Notes under the pieces: model-generated
What the model saw: only the letters and a program-made list of their open reading frames with translations
The model's database searches: none
What the model was told of the DNA's origin: nothing
Made by a program: the position numbers and the translations under genes
In this document: positions 1 to 6,112 of the stretch, in pieces
Position numbering within the stretch: position 1 is the stretch's first letter
Layout: every line of letters starts with the position of its first letter
From: Dehalococcoidia bacterium UBA2160
GTDB taxonomy: Bacteria; Chloroflexota; Dehalococcoidia; Lucifugimonadales; UBA1123
Length of the DNA stretch: 8,245 nt
NCBI GenBank assembly: GCA_002328865.1
Contig: DCWO01000002.1
Location: 625 to 8,869, forward strand
Direction of reading: 5' to 3'

Positions 1-1914
1 CTTGGCGTTGTCCCAGGCGCCGCCCGCGTTGGCCATCATGACGGCCAGCAGGAACCCTGACGCGATGGAGCCGATGAGCAGGCCGCCAAGGGCTTCGGCC
101 CCCAGGATAGCGCCCACGAGGATCGGGGCGGCGACGGCCAGGATTCCGGGCAGCACCATCTCTTTCATGGCGCCGTTGGTGCTGATGTCGACCGCGCGAG
201 CGTAGTCGGCGTCGGCTGTTCCTTCGATCAATCCGGGGATCTCACGGAACTGCCGGCGAACCTCGGTGACCATGGCCATGGCGGCGCGGCCAACCGCTTC
301 CATCGTCAGCGCGCCGAACAGGAATGGCGTCAGGCTACCGATGAACAGTCCCATCAGTACTTCGACATTTGTCAGGTCGAAGGATATTTTCACGAACGGT
401 ATCCCCTCCGCCAGCGCTCTCGTTTCGTTGATGTTGTCCACCACGACCGAGTAGGCGGCCATCAGCGCCAATGCTGTCAGGACCGCTGAACCGATGGCGA
501 ACCCTTTGCCAGTGGCAGCGGTGGTGTTGCCCAGCGAATCCAGCGCGTCAGTGCGCTCGCGAACCTCTGGGTCCAGACCGGCCTGCTCGGCGATTCCGCC
601 GGCGTTGTCGGCCACGGGACCGTAGGCGTCAGTCGCCAGGGTTATTCCCAGCGTCGAGAGCATGCTAACGGCCGCCAACGCCACGCCGTACGTGCTGGCC
701 AGGTCGTTGGCGAACCACATTGCCACGACGATGACGAGAGCAGGCACTACCGTGCTAAGCATTCCAAGGCCCAGGCCGCCGATTATGACGGTTGCGGGTC
801 CGGTCTCGGACTGCTGCGCGATGTTGCGCGTGAAACGGTACTCGTAGGACGTGAACACTTCCGAGCTCGTTCCGATGACCTGGCCAGCCACGAGGCCGAT
901 GACTACTATCCAGAACAGCTTGAAATCGAGATCGAGCACGGTGATGGATATGGCAGTCCCGATCAGCACCAAAATGCCGGCGCCGAAGATGCCCGTGCGC
1001 AGAGACCAGAGCAACCGCCCCATGTTGGCGCCCTCGCTCGTGCGCACGAGGAAGGTGCCCAGAACGGAAGCAAAGATGCCGGTCAGGGCGATCAAGATCG
1101 GCAGTAAGACCAGGTTTTCGTCGAATTCGGTTGGTGCGGCCATGTCCAGAGCGCCTGCTCCGACCGCGGCCAGGGCGATGGTCGCGATGATGGAGCCGAC
1201 ATACGACTCGAACAGGTCTGCGCCCATGCCAGCCACGTCGCCGACGTTGTCGCCGACGTTGTCGGCCACCGTGGCGGGGTTGCGCGGGTCGTCTTCCGGT
1301 ATGCCTTGCTCGATCTTGCCGACCAGGTCGGCGCCGACATCGGCGGCCTTGGTGTATATGCCGCCGCCGACCCTGGCGAACAGGGCGATGGAAGATGCGC
1401 CGAACCCGAATCCTGCTACGACATTGATGTCTTTGAATATCCAGTACATCACCGTGATGCCGATGAGGCCGATGCCAACGACGGAGACACCCATGACGGC
1501 GCCGGAGTTGAAAGCGACTCTCAGGGCAGGGTTGAGGCCGCGTTGGGCCTGAACCGTTGTGCGGGTGTTGGCTCTGACGGCGATGCTCATGCCTATGAAT
1601 CCGGCTAGACCGGAGCCGATTGCGCCCACCAGGTAGGAAATCGCGGTCTTGGGAACGCTCTCGCTGTCCCCGGGAATCTTGTCCAATACGTCGAGGTCGA
1701 TGAATACGGCCAGGACGATGAACATGATGACGACGAAGATAGCCAGCAGGCGGTATTCGCGTGACAGGAACGCCATCGCGCCTTCTTGGATGGCCCTGCC
1801 GATAGCCTGAACCTGCTCAGATCCGGCATCGCTCTTCAAGATGCGGATCGTGAGCAGGGCGGCGTATGCTAGGGCAAAAACTCCAGCGCCGATGGCCAGA
1901 TAGATGATCGTCAA
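1..1914 (-). CDS. hppA: Membrane-bound ion-translocating pyrophosphatase (H+- or Na+-PPase), C-terminus cut by window edge
   Basis: Hydrolyses cytosolic pyrophosphate and uses the energy to pump H+ (or Na+) across the cytoplasmic membrane. 638 codons are visible, open to base 1. Family members usually have about 650-800 residues, so the C-terminal part is outside the window. Seen: many hydrophobic helices; the pyrophosphate-binding D-x7-K-x-E motif (DVGADLVGKIE, residues 192-202); DNVGDNVGD (218-226); an acidic cluster with YGPVADNAGG (431-440); and ANAGGAWDNAK (628-638) at the edge. The ion-gate glutamate is in ADLFESYVGS (E236). GNTTAATGKG (462-471) has Ala then Gly where potassium-independent enzymes have Lys and Thr, so a K+-dependent type is inferred; H+ versus Na+ cannot be settled by eye. 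Start: TTG at 1912-1914 with GGAGG six bases upstream; no better start is visible. The family is certain; the transported ion is not. Confidence 0.96.
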   Translation of the reverse strand, partial: MTIIYLAIGAGVFALAYAALLTIRILKSDAGSEQVQAIGRAIQEGAMAFLSREYRLLAIFVVIMFIVLAVFIDLDVLDKIPGDSESVPKTAISYLVGAIGSGLAGFIGMSIAVRANTRTTVQAQRGLNPALRVAFNSGAVMGVSVVGIGLIGITVMYWIFKDINVVAGFGFGASSIALFARVGGGIYTKAADVGADLVGKIEQGIPEDDPRNPATVADNVGDNVGDVAGMGADLFESYVGSIIATIALAAVGAGALDMAAPTEFDENLVLLPILIALTGIFASVLGTFLVRTSEGANMGRLLWSLRTGIFGAGILVLIGTAISITVLDLDFKLFWIVVIGLVAGQVIGTSSEVFTSYEYRFTRNIAQQSETGPATVIIGGLGLGMLSTVVPALVIVVAMWFANDLASTYGVALAAVSMLSTLGITLATDAYGPVADNAGGIAEQAGLDPEVRERTDALDSLGNTTAATGKGFAIGSAVLTALALMAAYSVVVDNINETRALAEGIPFVKISFDLTNVEVLMGLFIGSLTPFLFGALTMEAVGRAAMAMVTEVRRQFREIPGLIEGTADADYARAVDISTNGAMKEMVLPGILAVAAPILVGAILGAEALGGLLIGSIASGFLLAVMMANAGGAWDNAK

Positions 1915-1920
1915 TGCGTG

Positions 1921-1925
1921 CCTCC
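1921..1925 (-). promoter_or_regulatory. Ribosome binding site deciding the TTG start of the pyrophosphatase
   Basis: On the minus strand the sequence reads GGAGG, then six bases (CACGCA), then TTG. This ideal spacing selects TTG as the start. The site directly follows the T-run of the hairpin at 1928-1959, so folding of that hairpin could also influence ribosome access. Confidence 0.75.
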
Positions 1926-1927
1926 GC

Positions 1928-1959
1928 AAAAACGGCCTTCCGTCTCGCTGGGAAGGCCG
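1928..1959 (-). terminator. Intrinsic terminator-like hairpin between the translin gene and the pyrophosphatase start
   Basis: Read on the minus strand, a perfect 9-bp stem (CGGCCTTCC / GGAAGGCCG) closes a 9-base loop and is followed at once by TTTTT, then GCGGAGG (the pyrophosphatase Shine-Dalgarno). There is no T-run on the plus-strand side, so it would act only on minus-strand transcripts. It may terminate the upstream translin transcript. If the pyrophosphatase promoter lies upstream of it (see 1994-2017), it would instead act as an attenuator in the leader. The structure is seen; the role is inferred. Confidence 0.6.
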
Positions 1960-1993
1960 CACGTTCCAGGGTCTGGTAGCTGACGAAAAGCTA

Positions 1994-2017
1994 ACATAGG
2001 CCCGATGGGAGGGTCAA
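1994..2017 (-). promoter_or_regulatory. Weak candidate promoter for the pyrophosphatase gene
   Basis: On the minus strand TTGACC (2012-2017) is a good -35 hexamer (5 of 6), but the sequence at normal spacing (TAGCTT or TTAGCT) is a poor -10. TATGTT lies only 13 bases from TTGACC, which is too close. If used, transcription would start about 60 bases before the TTG codon and pass through the terminator-like hairpin at 1928-1959. Confidence 0.2.
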
Positions 2018-2118
2018 GGAGAGTTAGGACCTCGCCACCGGTGTTTGTGTTTGTGGTTGGGGCCTGCGTGGCAGGCTTCGGCTCAGGCGGACGATGTGAG
2101 ACGTGCCAGAGAGGCGAT

Positions 2119-2799
2119 TCACCCCGCGTCCGAGTCGAGGCGGTCGGCGAGCCGTGCGAGCTGGTCTTCCAGCGATCGTTGTCTGAGGGCCACGGTTAGG
2201 TCGCCACGCGTCCGCTCGATGACGCCGCGCATCACGTCGGTGTTGCGTCTGAGCCCGCGGGTGACGGCATCGGGAAAGTCCAGCGTCACGAGCACGGCGT
2301 ACACTTCGTCCATGATCTCCAGCAGGTTCTCGCAACGGGAGACGTCGTCTCGTCTGAGGATGTCCAGCACGAAGCGGCGAAGCTCGCCGATAGCTTCGGC
2401 CAAGCCATTCATGTACGCGGCCGCGCCGATGCCCAACTCTTGCATGGTCGGCAGCGGAGAGCCTTGTGTGAAGGCCAGCGTGGCTGACGCCTCGACGTAC
2501 TCCTTCAGGCTGTCCTCGACGAAACCGCCGAAGAAGACTTCAGGGTGATCCGCGCGAACACCCTTGAGCTCCTCGACCATCTGGCGTGCCTCTGCTATCA
2601 ACCGGCTGGCGTCCGCGAACTCGTTTCGATGGGCGGCACGGATCGAGTTAGCTGAGAGCCGTATGATCTGACGGGAGGCGCCCAAGGCGGCTTCGCGGGC
2701 GGAATGAGTCTCGCTCATCTTTTGGCTGGCGAGTTCTCCCGCGGCGCGCACCGCTTCGACCAGTTGGCGTACGTCTGCCGTGTTCGATGCCTCGGACAA
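2119..2799 (-). CDS. Translin/Trax family protein, probable RNA-binding or RNase protein
   Basis: 226 residues, all-helical in appearance and matching the translin family along its length. Recognisable blocks are SRQIIRLSANSIRAAHR (42-57), an FADASRLIAEA helix (61-71), GGFVEDSLKEYVEASATLAF (91-110), the AYMNGLAEAIGELRRFVLD segment (128-146) and RNTDVMRGVIERTRGDLT (185-202). In eukaryotes translin and Trax form C3PO, an RNase that acts in RNA silencing and tRNA processing; archaeal Trax-like proteins form similar octamers. Trax catalysis uses acidic residues in an EYVEA motif and in a following D...GE motif. Here E100 and E103 are kept, E135 replaces the Asp, and E139 is kept, so activity is plausible (inference). 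Start: TTG at 2797-2799 with AGGAG six bases upstream; the reading frame stays open further upstream only by overlapping thiE. It lies 92 bp after thiE on the same strand. Some databases label such proteins 'haloacid dehalogenase', but no HAD motif is present. Confidence 0.88.
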   Translation of the reverse strand: MSEASNTADVRQLVEAVRAAGELASQKMSETHSAREAALGASRQIIRLSANSIRAAHRNEFADASRLIAEARQMVEELKGVRADHPEVFFGGFVEDSLKEYVEASATLAFTQGSPLPTMQELGIGAAAYMNGLAEAIGELRRFVLDILRRDDVSRCENLLEIMDEVYAVLVTLDFPDAVTRGLRRNTDVMRGVIERTRGDLTVALRQRSLEDQLARLADRLDSDAG

Positions 2800-2805
2800 T
2801 GTTTG

Positions 2806-2810
2806 CTCCT
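2806..2810 (-). promoter_or_regulatory. Ribosome binding site deciding the TTG start of the translin gene
   Basis: AGGAG on the minus strand, six bases before TTG (2797-2799). It fixes the start of the 226-residue protein and excludes the much longer frame that continues upstream through thiE. Confidence 0.7.
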
Positions 2811-2844
2811 GTCGAATTGGCTGGATGTGAGAGAACCTGTGCTC

Positions 2845-2884
2845 TGGGCGTTCACGCCCAAGCCGGCGCCACGACGCCCAAGCC
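2845..2884. repeat. 11-bp direct repeat with competing hairpins in the thiE-translin gap
   Basis: ACGCCCAAGCC occurs at 2854-2864 and again at 2874-2884, a period of 20 bp. TGGGCG at 2845-2850 can pair with CGCCCA in either copy: the near copy gives a 6-bp stem with a TTCA loop (TGAA on the minus strand), the far copy a longer loop. No T-run follows, so this is not a clear terminator. It lies in the 92-bp gap upstream of the translin ribosome binding site. Confidence 0.5.
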
Positions 2885-2891
2885 TTCGCAA

Positions 2892-3896
2892 TCACCCAGA
2901 CGCGCCCTCGAACATGCGGACCAACTCGCGTGTGGCAGCTTCGGGATCGTCCGCGAACGTGATGGCGCTGACGACGCACACGCAGTCGGCCCCGGCCTCG
3001 ACCACGTCGACGATGTTGCTCGTCCCAATCCCCCCGATGGCGATGATCGGCCTCGGAACAGCGTCCTTCACTTCCCTGATCGCTTCCGGCCCCAGGGCGG
3101 TCCGACCTGACTTCCCCATCGTGGACGTGGAATAGATGGCGCCGACCGCGATGCAGTCGACTCCCTGCGCATGGGACTCCAACGCCTGTTCGAGGCCGTT
3201 GTTGGATCTGCCGACAATCTGCCTTTGGGTTATGACCATTCGGGATGCCTCGGTCGGCAGGTCTGTCTGACCGATGTGGAGGCCGTGGGCATTGGCGGCG
3301 CGGGCGACATCGGCGTCGTCGTTGACGAAAAACACGGCGTCGTGTTCGTCGCACAATTCTTTGATCGCGTTGGCCTGTTCCAGTGCGATCTTCTTGTCGT
3401 CTAGTTTGCTTCGAAGCTGAATCACGCGGGCGCCGCCTTCGAGAGTCGCGCGCGCAACCTCTTCCACGGGTCGCCCCTGTGTGGCCTCCGGATCGACGAT
3501 CACGTAGATGCCGGCCACCTTCTGAGCCATGGCGCTTCTGACATCGGAGCTCACCTGTTGCTCCGCGCGATGCAGCACCAACCGGGCGCGCCTCAACCAC
3601 GACTCGTCCAGCGCCGCGTCCGATTGTCCTCTAATCCCGACCAGCGTGTGAGCCGTCGCTCTGATCGCCGAGATGGCATCGAGCGCCAGGCCAGCGTGGT
3701 CGTCGGTGAGTTCGGCGTGCCCCTGACGTAGCAGCGACGTCTCGTCGCGAGAGAGTTCCTTGGCAAGTGGGAATGGAAGCGACTCCCGCATCATCCGGAT
3801 GTCGGTGTGGAGAGCCAGTGGCGCGGTGACATAGACCTCCAGCAAACGGAGCCCTTCCACGAGCGACGAAATCTGGGCGGAAACGTATGGGTTCAT
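2892..3896 (-). CDS. thiE: Thiamine-phosphate synthase with N-terminal ThiD2-like helical domain
   Basis: Joins hydroxymethylpyrimidine diphosphate and thiazole phosphate carboxylate/HET-phosphate into thiamine phosphate, releasing pyrophosphate (cytoplasm, thiamine synthesis). 334 residues, against about 210-220 for plain ThiE. The TIM-barrel synthase occupies about 126-330: IYVIVD (130-135), QLRSK (160-164, usually QLREK), FFVNDDADVA (189-198), GLHIGQTDLP (205-214), the phosphate-loop region YSTSTMG (255-261), AIGGI (286-290) and VVSAI (308-312). GRSNN (229-233) replaces the usual G-x-S-T-H. Residues 1-125 are helical; EGLRLLE (14-20) followed by a run of helix resembles the ThiD2-type domain fused to some ThiE proteins, but the rest is divergent, so that label is tentative. 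Start: ATG with AAGGAAGG ending six bases upstream. A separate promoter is likely (4043-4051). The translin gene follows on the same strand. Confidence 0.93.
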   Translation of the reverse strand: MNPYVSAQISSLVEGLRLLEVYVTAPLALHTDIRMMRESLPFPLAKELSRDETSLLRQGHAELTDDHAGLALDAISAIRATAHTLVGIRGQSDAALDESWLRRARLVLHRAEQQVSSDVRSAMAQKVAGIYVIVDPEATQGRPVEEVARATLEGGARVIQLRSKLDDKKIALEQANAIKELCDEHDAVFFVNDDADVARAANAHGLHIGQTDLPTEASRMVITQRQIVGRSNNGLEQALESHAQGVDCIAVGAIYSTSTMGKSGRTALGPEAIREVKDAVPRPIIAIGGIGTSNIVDVVEAGADCVCVVSAITFADDPEAATRELVRMFEGASG

Positions 3897-3921
3897 CTAT
3901 CGCCTTCCTTGGATGTTGGCC

Positions 3922-3957
3922 GCACATTGGATCGGCCTGAACGCATGCGGAATGTGC
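3922..3957 (-). promoter_or_regulatory. Inverted repeat in the thiE leader near the ribosome binding site
   Basis: GCACATT (3922-3928) and AATGTGC (3951-3957) form a perfect 7-bp inverted repeat around a 22-base interior that contains the palindrome CGCATGCG. On the minus-strand transcript it would fold just upstream of the thiE Shine-Dalgarno. It does not match a thiamine pyrophosphate riboswitch core. Confidence 0.35.
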
Positions 3958-3960
3958 TAA

Positions 3961-3977
3961 CGGCGCAGGCTGCACCG
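3961..3977 (-). promoter_or_regulatory. Small hairpin in the thiE leader
   Basis: On the minus strand CGGTGCA / TGCGCCG pair over seven positions (one G-T wobble) around a GCC loop. It directly precedes the 3922-3957 inverted repeat, so the thiE leader carries two consecutive stems. Function unknown. Confidence 0.35.
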
Positions 3978-4042
3978 ATCAGTTCCAGCGTCAGCATTTC
4001 GGGTTGCCTGGTACAGCGTCGCACGCGGACGGAATCGGTTCG

Positions 4043-4051
4043 ATTTTAGCA
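4043..4051 (-). promoter_or_regulatory. Extended -10 promoter candidate for thiE
   Basis: On the minus strand TGCTAAAAT fits the extended -10 pattern TGnTATAAT with one hexamer mismatch. No good -35 is seen at 16-18 bases, which an extended -10 can tolerate. It lies 147 bases before the thiE ATG and would give a leader of roughly 140 bases. The rest of the 263-bp gap between the HEAT gene and thiE has an AT-rich patch (TATAAAAT, 4094-4101) but no gene. Confidence 0.4.
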
Positions 4052-4159
4052 TAGTGGGGCGTCGACCAGAGTCGGCGAACGCGATGCGGCGGGTATAAAA
4101 TGGCGCTTAAGATACTACGGCCACAGAGGCCCGACGGACACTAGAGGAGCTATCCGAGA

Positions 4160-5083
4160 TCAGGGCTCGAAGGTGAACCCCAGTGGGTCTTCATCGAATT
4201 CGATCGATCCGAGAGCGGCCGTGGCGGCCTCCTCGATTGTCTCGTCGCCGATGGTCAGGCACTGAATCAACGCGCGTTTGGCGAGGCTCCCGCCGATGAG
4301 CCCCAGGGACTTTACGGCGGCGAGCTGCACCTGGGCATCGTCGTCCTCGAGGATAGCGATCAGATGGGGGACGGTCACAGCGTCTCCGAGGTATCCACAG
4401 GCGTTGGCAGCCTCGAAACGGATGGATGGTTCCTGATTTCGGGTGTCCTGGATCACGATCGGGAGCCACCGGGAGTCGGAGCTTCGACCCATCGCGAAAA
4501 CCGCGCTCTGCTTCAGCTTGAGGTCGCCGTCGTAGTACGCTTCGCGGATGATGTTTTCGACCTGGGGCGAATTGAAACTGGCAACCGCTTCGATGGCCCG
4601 GCGTCGAGACTCCATGCTCTCGCCGCTTCTGCCGATCACCTCCAGTAGAGCGTTGCGAATCTTCTCGCCGTCTCGGCGCAGGACTTTCCCTTCTTGTGCG
4701 AATTCCGCGAACTTACCCAAAGAGATCGCAGCCTCAGCTCTAACGTCCGCCGATTTGTCTTTGAGCACAAGTTCGATCAGAGGGCGGATGATCGTGCGGT
4801 CGTCGCAGTCCGAGACTCCGCGGGCCGCATTGGCTCTAACGTCGTCGTCCATGTCGCGTAGGCAGGCCCGGTACACCGCCGTGAAGTCCAACTCGAGGTT
4901 GTCGTCGGCGAGCTCGATCAGCCATTCGAGAATCTCGCAACGACGTTGCGTCGAGATGCCGGACCACACGGACATCACTTCGAGAACCTCGGTGTTGCTC
5001 AAGCCCGATAGCTGTAGCAGTCCGGGATGGTCAATGGATGCGTCTGGGTCTGACAGCTCGGAAATATACTGCTGTAGAGTCAC
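4160..5083 (-). CDS. HEAT-repeat protein of unknown partner
   Basis: 307 residues, acidic, with no signal peptide or membrane segment. From about residue 75 to the end it is a chain of about seven HEAT-type helical repeats (PBS-lyase style), with the recurring second-helix pattern at DVRANAARGV (81-90), DVRAEAAISLG (113-123), RRRAIEAVASF (160-170), LKQSAVFAMG (190-199), IRFEAANACGYLG (221-233), VQLAAVKSLGLIG (252-264) and IEEAATAALGSI (283-294). Residues 1-70 look helical but carry no clear repeat. Such proteins are usually protein-binding scaffolds, and no catalytic motif is visible. The start is GTG (5081-5083) with GGAGT about eight bases upstream. It is divergent from nth and lies on the same strand as thiE, 263 bp upstream of it, so it is probably not in one tight operon with it. 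The repeat family is clear; the cellular role is not. Confidence 0.88.
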   Translation of the reverse strand: MTLQQYISELSDPDASIDHPGLLQLSGLSNTEVLEVMSVWSGISTQRRCEILEWLIELADDNLELDFTAVYRACLRDMDDDVRANAARGVSDCDDRTIIRPLIELVLKDKSADVRAEAAISLGKFAEFAQEGKVLRRDGEKIRNALLEVIGRSGESMESRRRAIEAVASFNSPQVENIIREAYYDGDLKLKQSAVFAMGRSSDSRWLPIVIQDTRNQEPSIRFEAANACGYLGDAVTVPHLIAILEDDDAQVQLAAVKSLGLIGGSLAKRALIQCLTIGDETIEEAATAALGSIEFDEDPLGFTFEP

Positions 5084-5098
5084 TGCGTCGCACTCCGG

Positions 5099-5207
5099 TC
5101 AGCCTATTCGAGTTCTCGGCCCTCCGCGTCTCGACGGAGAACAGTTATGCGCTTTCCAGTATGCCAGAAGATGGCGTCCTGGGTGGGAGAGAATTCAGCC
5201 TATTCGA
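5099..5207. repeat. 13-bp direct repeat pair in the HEAT-nth divergent spacer
   Basis: TCAGCCTATTCGA occurs exactly at 5099-5111 and 5195-5207, 96 bp apart. A degraded third copy beginning TCAGCCT lies at 5246-5259. The first copy lies two bases upstream of the HEAT-gene Shine-Dalgarno. The spacing and the position between divergent genes would suit a regulator binding site, but a chance or remnant duplication is equally possible. An inverted repeat GTTCTC-N18-GAGAAC (5113-5142) lies beside the first copy. Confidence 0.45.
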
Positions 5208-5298
5208 AGGCGCCAAACTCACGCCGTCGCTCACTTTGAACTTAGTCAGCCTGTGGCGATTTGTCAAGTTTCATCTGGGATTTGTCGATTGCGTGCCA

Positions 5299-5304
5299 TA
5301 TAAT
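5299..5304 (+). promoter_or_regulatory. Promoter -10 box for the nth gene pair
   Basis: A perfect TATAAT in otherwise GC-rich sequence, about 60 bases before the chosen nth ATG. No convincing -35 is seen at 16-18 bases (the best nearby TTGTCA at 5261 is too far away). Transcription would begin near 5311, leaving room for any of the three possible nth starts. Confidence 0.45.
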
Positions 5305-5362
5305 CTGATCGGAGCGAAACGGACCCGCCTGGTTGGCGGTGGCGAGAGGGATTGTGATCGAT

Positions 5363-6112
5363 ATGCCGCGTGGCGGAAGGCGACGGGTGAAGGTTCCCGA
5401 TGTCATGGATTTACTGGGCCCCATCCACGGACCCATCGAACGGACGCCGAGATACAATGCCGCGGAAGAGTTGGTATACACGATTCTTTCCCAACACACC
5501 TCCGACGTCAATTCAACCCGCGCGTACGACAACCTCATGACGACATTTGAGTCGTTGGACTCCATCGCGGCGGCGGCGCCTTCGGAGATCGAGGACGCGA
5601 TTCGCAGAGGCGGACTGGCCGCTCAGAAGTCCGTCAGGATCAAAGAGATCCTCATCCAGGTGAAACAAGAGGTTGGCTCGTACGACCTGTCGTTCCTGGC
5701 CGAGATGCCCCTGGATGAGGCGAAAGCGTGGCTGAAGAGGCTGCCGGGCGTCGGCCCCAAAACCGCGGCGATCATCCTGTGCTTCGCGTTGGGCATGCCG
5801 GCGATGCCCGTCGACACGCACGTCCATCGGGTTTCGAAACGGCTCGGGTTGGTGGGCTCGAAAGTATCGGCTGACAAAGCCCATGACGTGCTCGAAGCGA
5901 AGGTTCCTCCCGAGGACGTGCTTCCGTTCCACATGTATTTGATCTATCACGGCAGGCAGGTGTGCAAGGCTCAGAGGCCCAGATGCGGCGAGTGCGCCTT
6001 GGCCTGGGGCTGTCCTTCTAGGGCCGCAATTGAAAAAGCCGCCAAACGCCCCAAGGGCCGAACTGCGGGCAATAAACCACGCAAAGTTGAGAAGGAGGCG
6101 AGCGATGACTAG
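5363..6112 (+). CDS. nth: Endonuclease III-type DNA glycosylase/AP lyase (HhH-GPD, 4Fe-4S)
   Basis: Base-excision repair enzyme that removes oxidised pyrimidines and cleaves the abasic strand. Seen (numbering from ATG 5363, 249 residues): helix-hairpin-helix LPGVGPKTA (127-135) with catalytic Lys133; catalytic Asp151 in PVDTHVHR (149-156); the iron-sulfur motif C-x6-C-x2-C-x5-C (Cys201, 208, 211, 217); and SQHTSD (43-48) where E. coli Nth has SAQATD. A Lys/Arg-rich tail of about 30 residues follows the cluster, longer than in E. coli Nth (211 residues). The start is uncertain: ATG 5363 has GAGAGGG about 12 bases upstream, GTG 5354 has it only 3-4 bases away, and TTG 5333 has none in range; conserved sequence begins well after all three. 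It ends overlapping the next gene by 8 bp. All catalytic residues are present, so an active enzyme is likely; the exact base preference is unknown. Confidence 0.93.
   Translation: MPRGGRRRVKVPDVMDLLGPIHGPIERTPRYNAAEELVYTILSQHTSDVNSTRAYDNLMTTFESLDSIAAAAPSEIEDAIRRGGLAAQKSVRIKEILIQVKQEVGSYDLSFLAEMPLDEAKAWLKRLPGVGPKTAAIILCFALGMPAMPVDTHVHRVSKRLGLVGSKVSADKAHDVLEAKVPPEDVLPFHMYLIYHGRQVCKAQRPRCGECALAWGCPSRAAIEKAAKRPKGRTAGNKPRKVEKEASDD

Noticed and set aside
851..1552. Long plus-strand open frame of 233 codons opposite the pyrophosphatase
   Set aside because: It is antisense to a clear, conserved membrane protein; its composition (Pro, Met, Ser, Thr rich) is what the complement of a GC-rich membrane gene yields.
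2062..2076. GCCTGC-GTG-GCAGGC hairpin as a terminator of the translin gene
   Set aside because: The stem is only 6 bp and no T-run follows on either strand; the hairpin at 1928-1959 is a much better candidate.
2119..3600. 493-codon minus-strand frame starting inside thiE
   Set aside because: Its first ~267 codons are a shifted frame of thiE (Arg-rich, low complexity). The conserved translin part begins at TTG 2799 with its own AGGAG site.
3897..4036. TPP riboswitch upstream of thiE
   Set aside because: Only a CTGATC fragment fits; the CUGAGA element and the GCGUAGGGA-type half are missing.
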